Part shown: one piece after another, positions 61,863-61,922 of the stretch
Layout: each line of letters begins with the position of its first letter
Position numbering within the stretch: position 1 is the first letter of the stretch
NCBI GenBank assembly: GCA_027486405.1
Contig: JAIXPD010000094.1
Location: 1 to 61,922, forward strand
Reading direction: 5' to 3'
Origin: Azospirillum sp.
GTDB taxonomy: Bacteria > Pseudomonadota > Alphaproteobacteria > Azospirillales > Azospirillaceae
DNA: 61,922 nt
The notes under the pieces: generated by a model
Database searches by the model: none
What the model saw: only the letters and a program-made list of their open reading frames with translations
Told to the model about the DNA's origin: nothing
Program-made: the position numbers and the translations under genes

Positions 61863-61922
61863 GCGCCCGTAGCTCAGCTGGATAGAGCATCAGACTACGA
61901 ATCTGAGGGTCAGGAGTTCGAA
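61863..61922 (+). tRNA. tRNA-Arg (anticodon ACG), 3' end cut by the window
   Basis: GCGCCCG acceptor strand at 61863-61869, D-arm GCTC...GAGC (61872-61888), anticodon stem TCAGA/TCTGA around loop CTACGAA with ACG at 61897-61899, then the start of the T-arm (GTTCGAA). The last part of the gene lies beyond the window. It is transcribed away from gpt. Confidence 0.93.

Noticed and set aside
61639..61890. Longer gpt start at 61890
   Set aside because: The extra 84 residues do not resemble Gpt and would run over the tRNA gene; GTG at 61638 has a good ribosome site and gives the family length.

Overview
The window is high-GC DNA with dense, often overlapping genes. It looks like the chromosome of an alphaproteobacterium of the Rhodospirillales type (Azospirillum/Rhodospirillum relatives). 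The evidence is the clustered block dnaA - rpsT - enoyl-CoA hydratase - mutM - ubiE - ubiB, the addA-trxA pair, an etfBA block and many two-component kinases. I cannot name a species. No rRNA genes, CRISPR array, prophage or complete insertion sequence were seen. The right edge cuts a tRNA-Arg(ACG).

Layout. 0.2-3.7 kb: two RNA methyltransferases, a hotdog thioesterase and a small conserved protein. 3.7-10.7 kb: a polyamine-type ABC transporter (potD, potA, potB, potC on the minus strand) cut in two by a plus-strand copper cassette (DUF2946 - YcnI - CopC/CopD fusion). 10.9-21.5 kb: a REC-GGDEF regulator, dnaA, rpsT, enoyl-CoA hydratase, mutM, ubiE and ubiB, with a two-gene type II restriction-modification system between mutM and ubiE. 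21.5-29 kb: a MITE-like element, a DMT transporter, an SDR dehydrogenase, a KefB-type antiporter, a higBA toxin-antitoxin pair, a VOC protein, argG and two small paralogous membrane proteins. 29-44 kb: a PAS histidine kinase, an acetate symporter (DUF485-actP), a hybrid kinase with an OmpR-type regulator, and an acyl-CoA ligase - etfB - etfA - acyl-CoA dehydrogenase block. 44-52.7 kb: an overlapping cytidylyltransferase/LicD pair, a 2-hydroxyacid dehydrogenase, an SH3 protein, DUF2239-addA and trxA. 52.9-55.6 kb: a two-gene STAND/NLR cassette. 55.9-61.9 kb: a peptide-type ABC importer without ATPases, an unknown 545-residue protein, gpt and the tRNA.

The most exciting element is the NLR cassette. 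A 134-residue, probably helical protein overlaps by ATGA a 767-residue NB-ARC/TPR protein. The C-terminus of the first and the N-terminus of the second carry the same 21-residue glycine/alanine/valine motif, with 11 of 21 identities and no gap. This is the architecture of bacterial NLR-associated amyloid signalling: a sensor nucleates and activates a small membrane-active effector. The sensor's six TPR repeats are each exactly 40 residues, are alike and have clearly lower GC than the surroundings.

A second window-wide pattern is the abundance of 12-16 bp tandem duplications. Several of them include or abut a stop codon (rlmD-like, copCD, actP, hybrid kinase, its regulator, licD-like, dppC-like). 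They look like recent slippage products that reshape gene ends.
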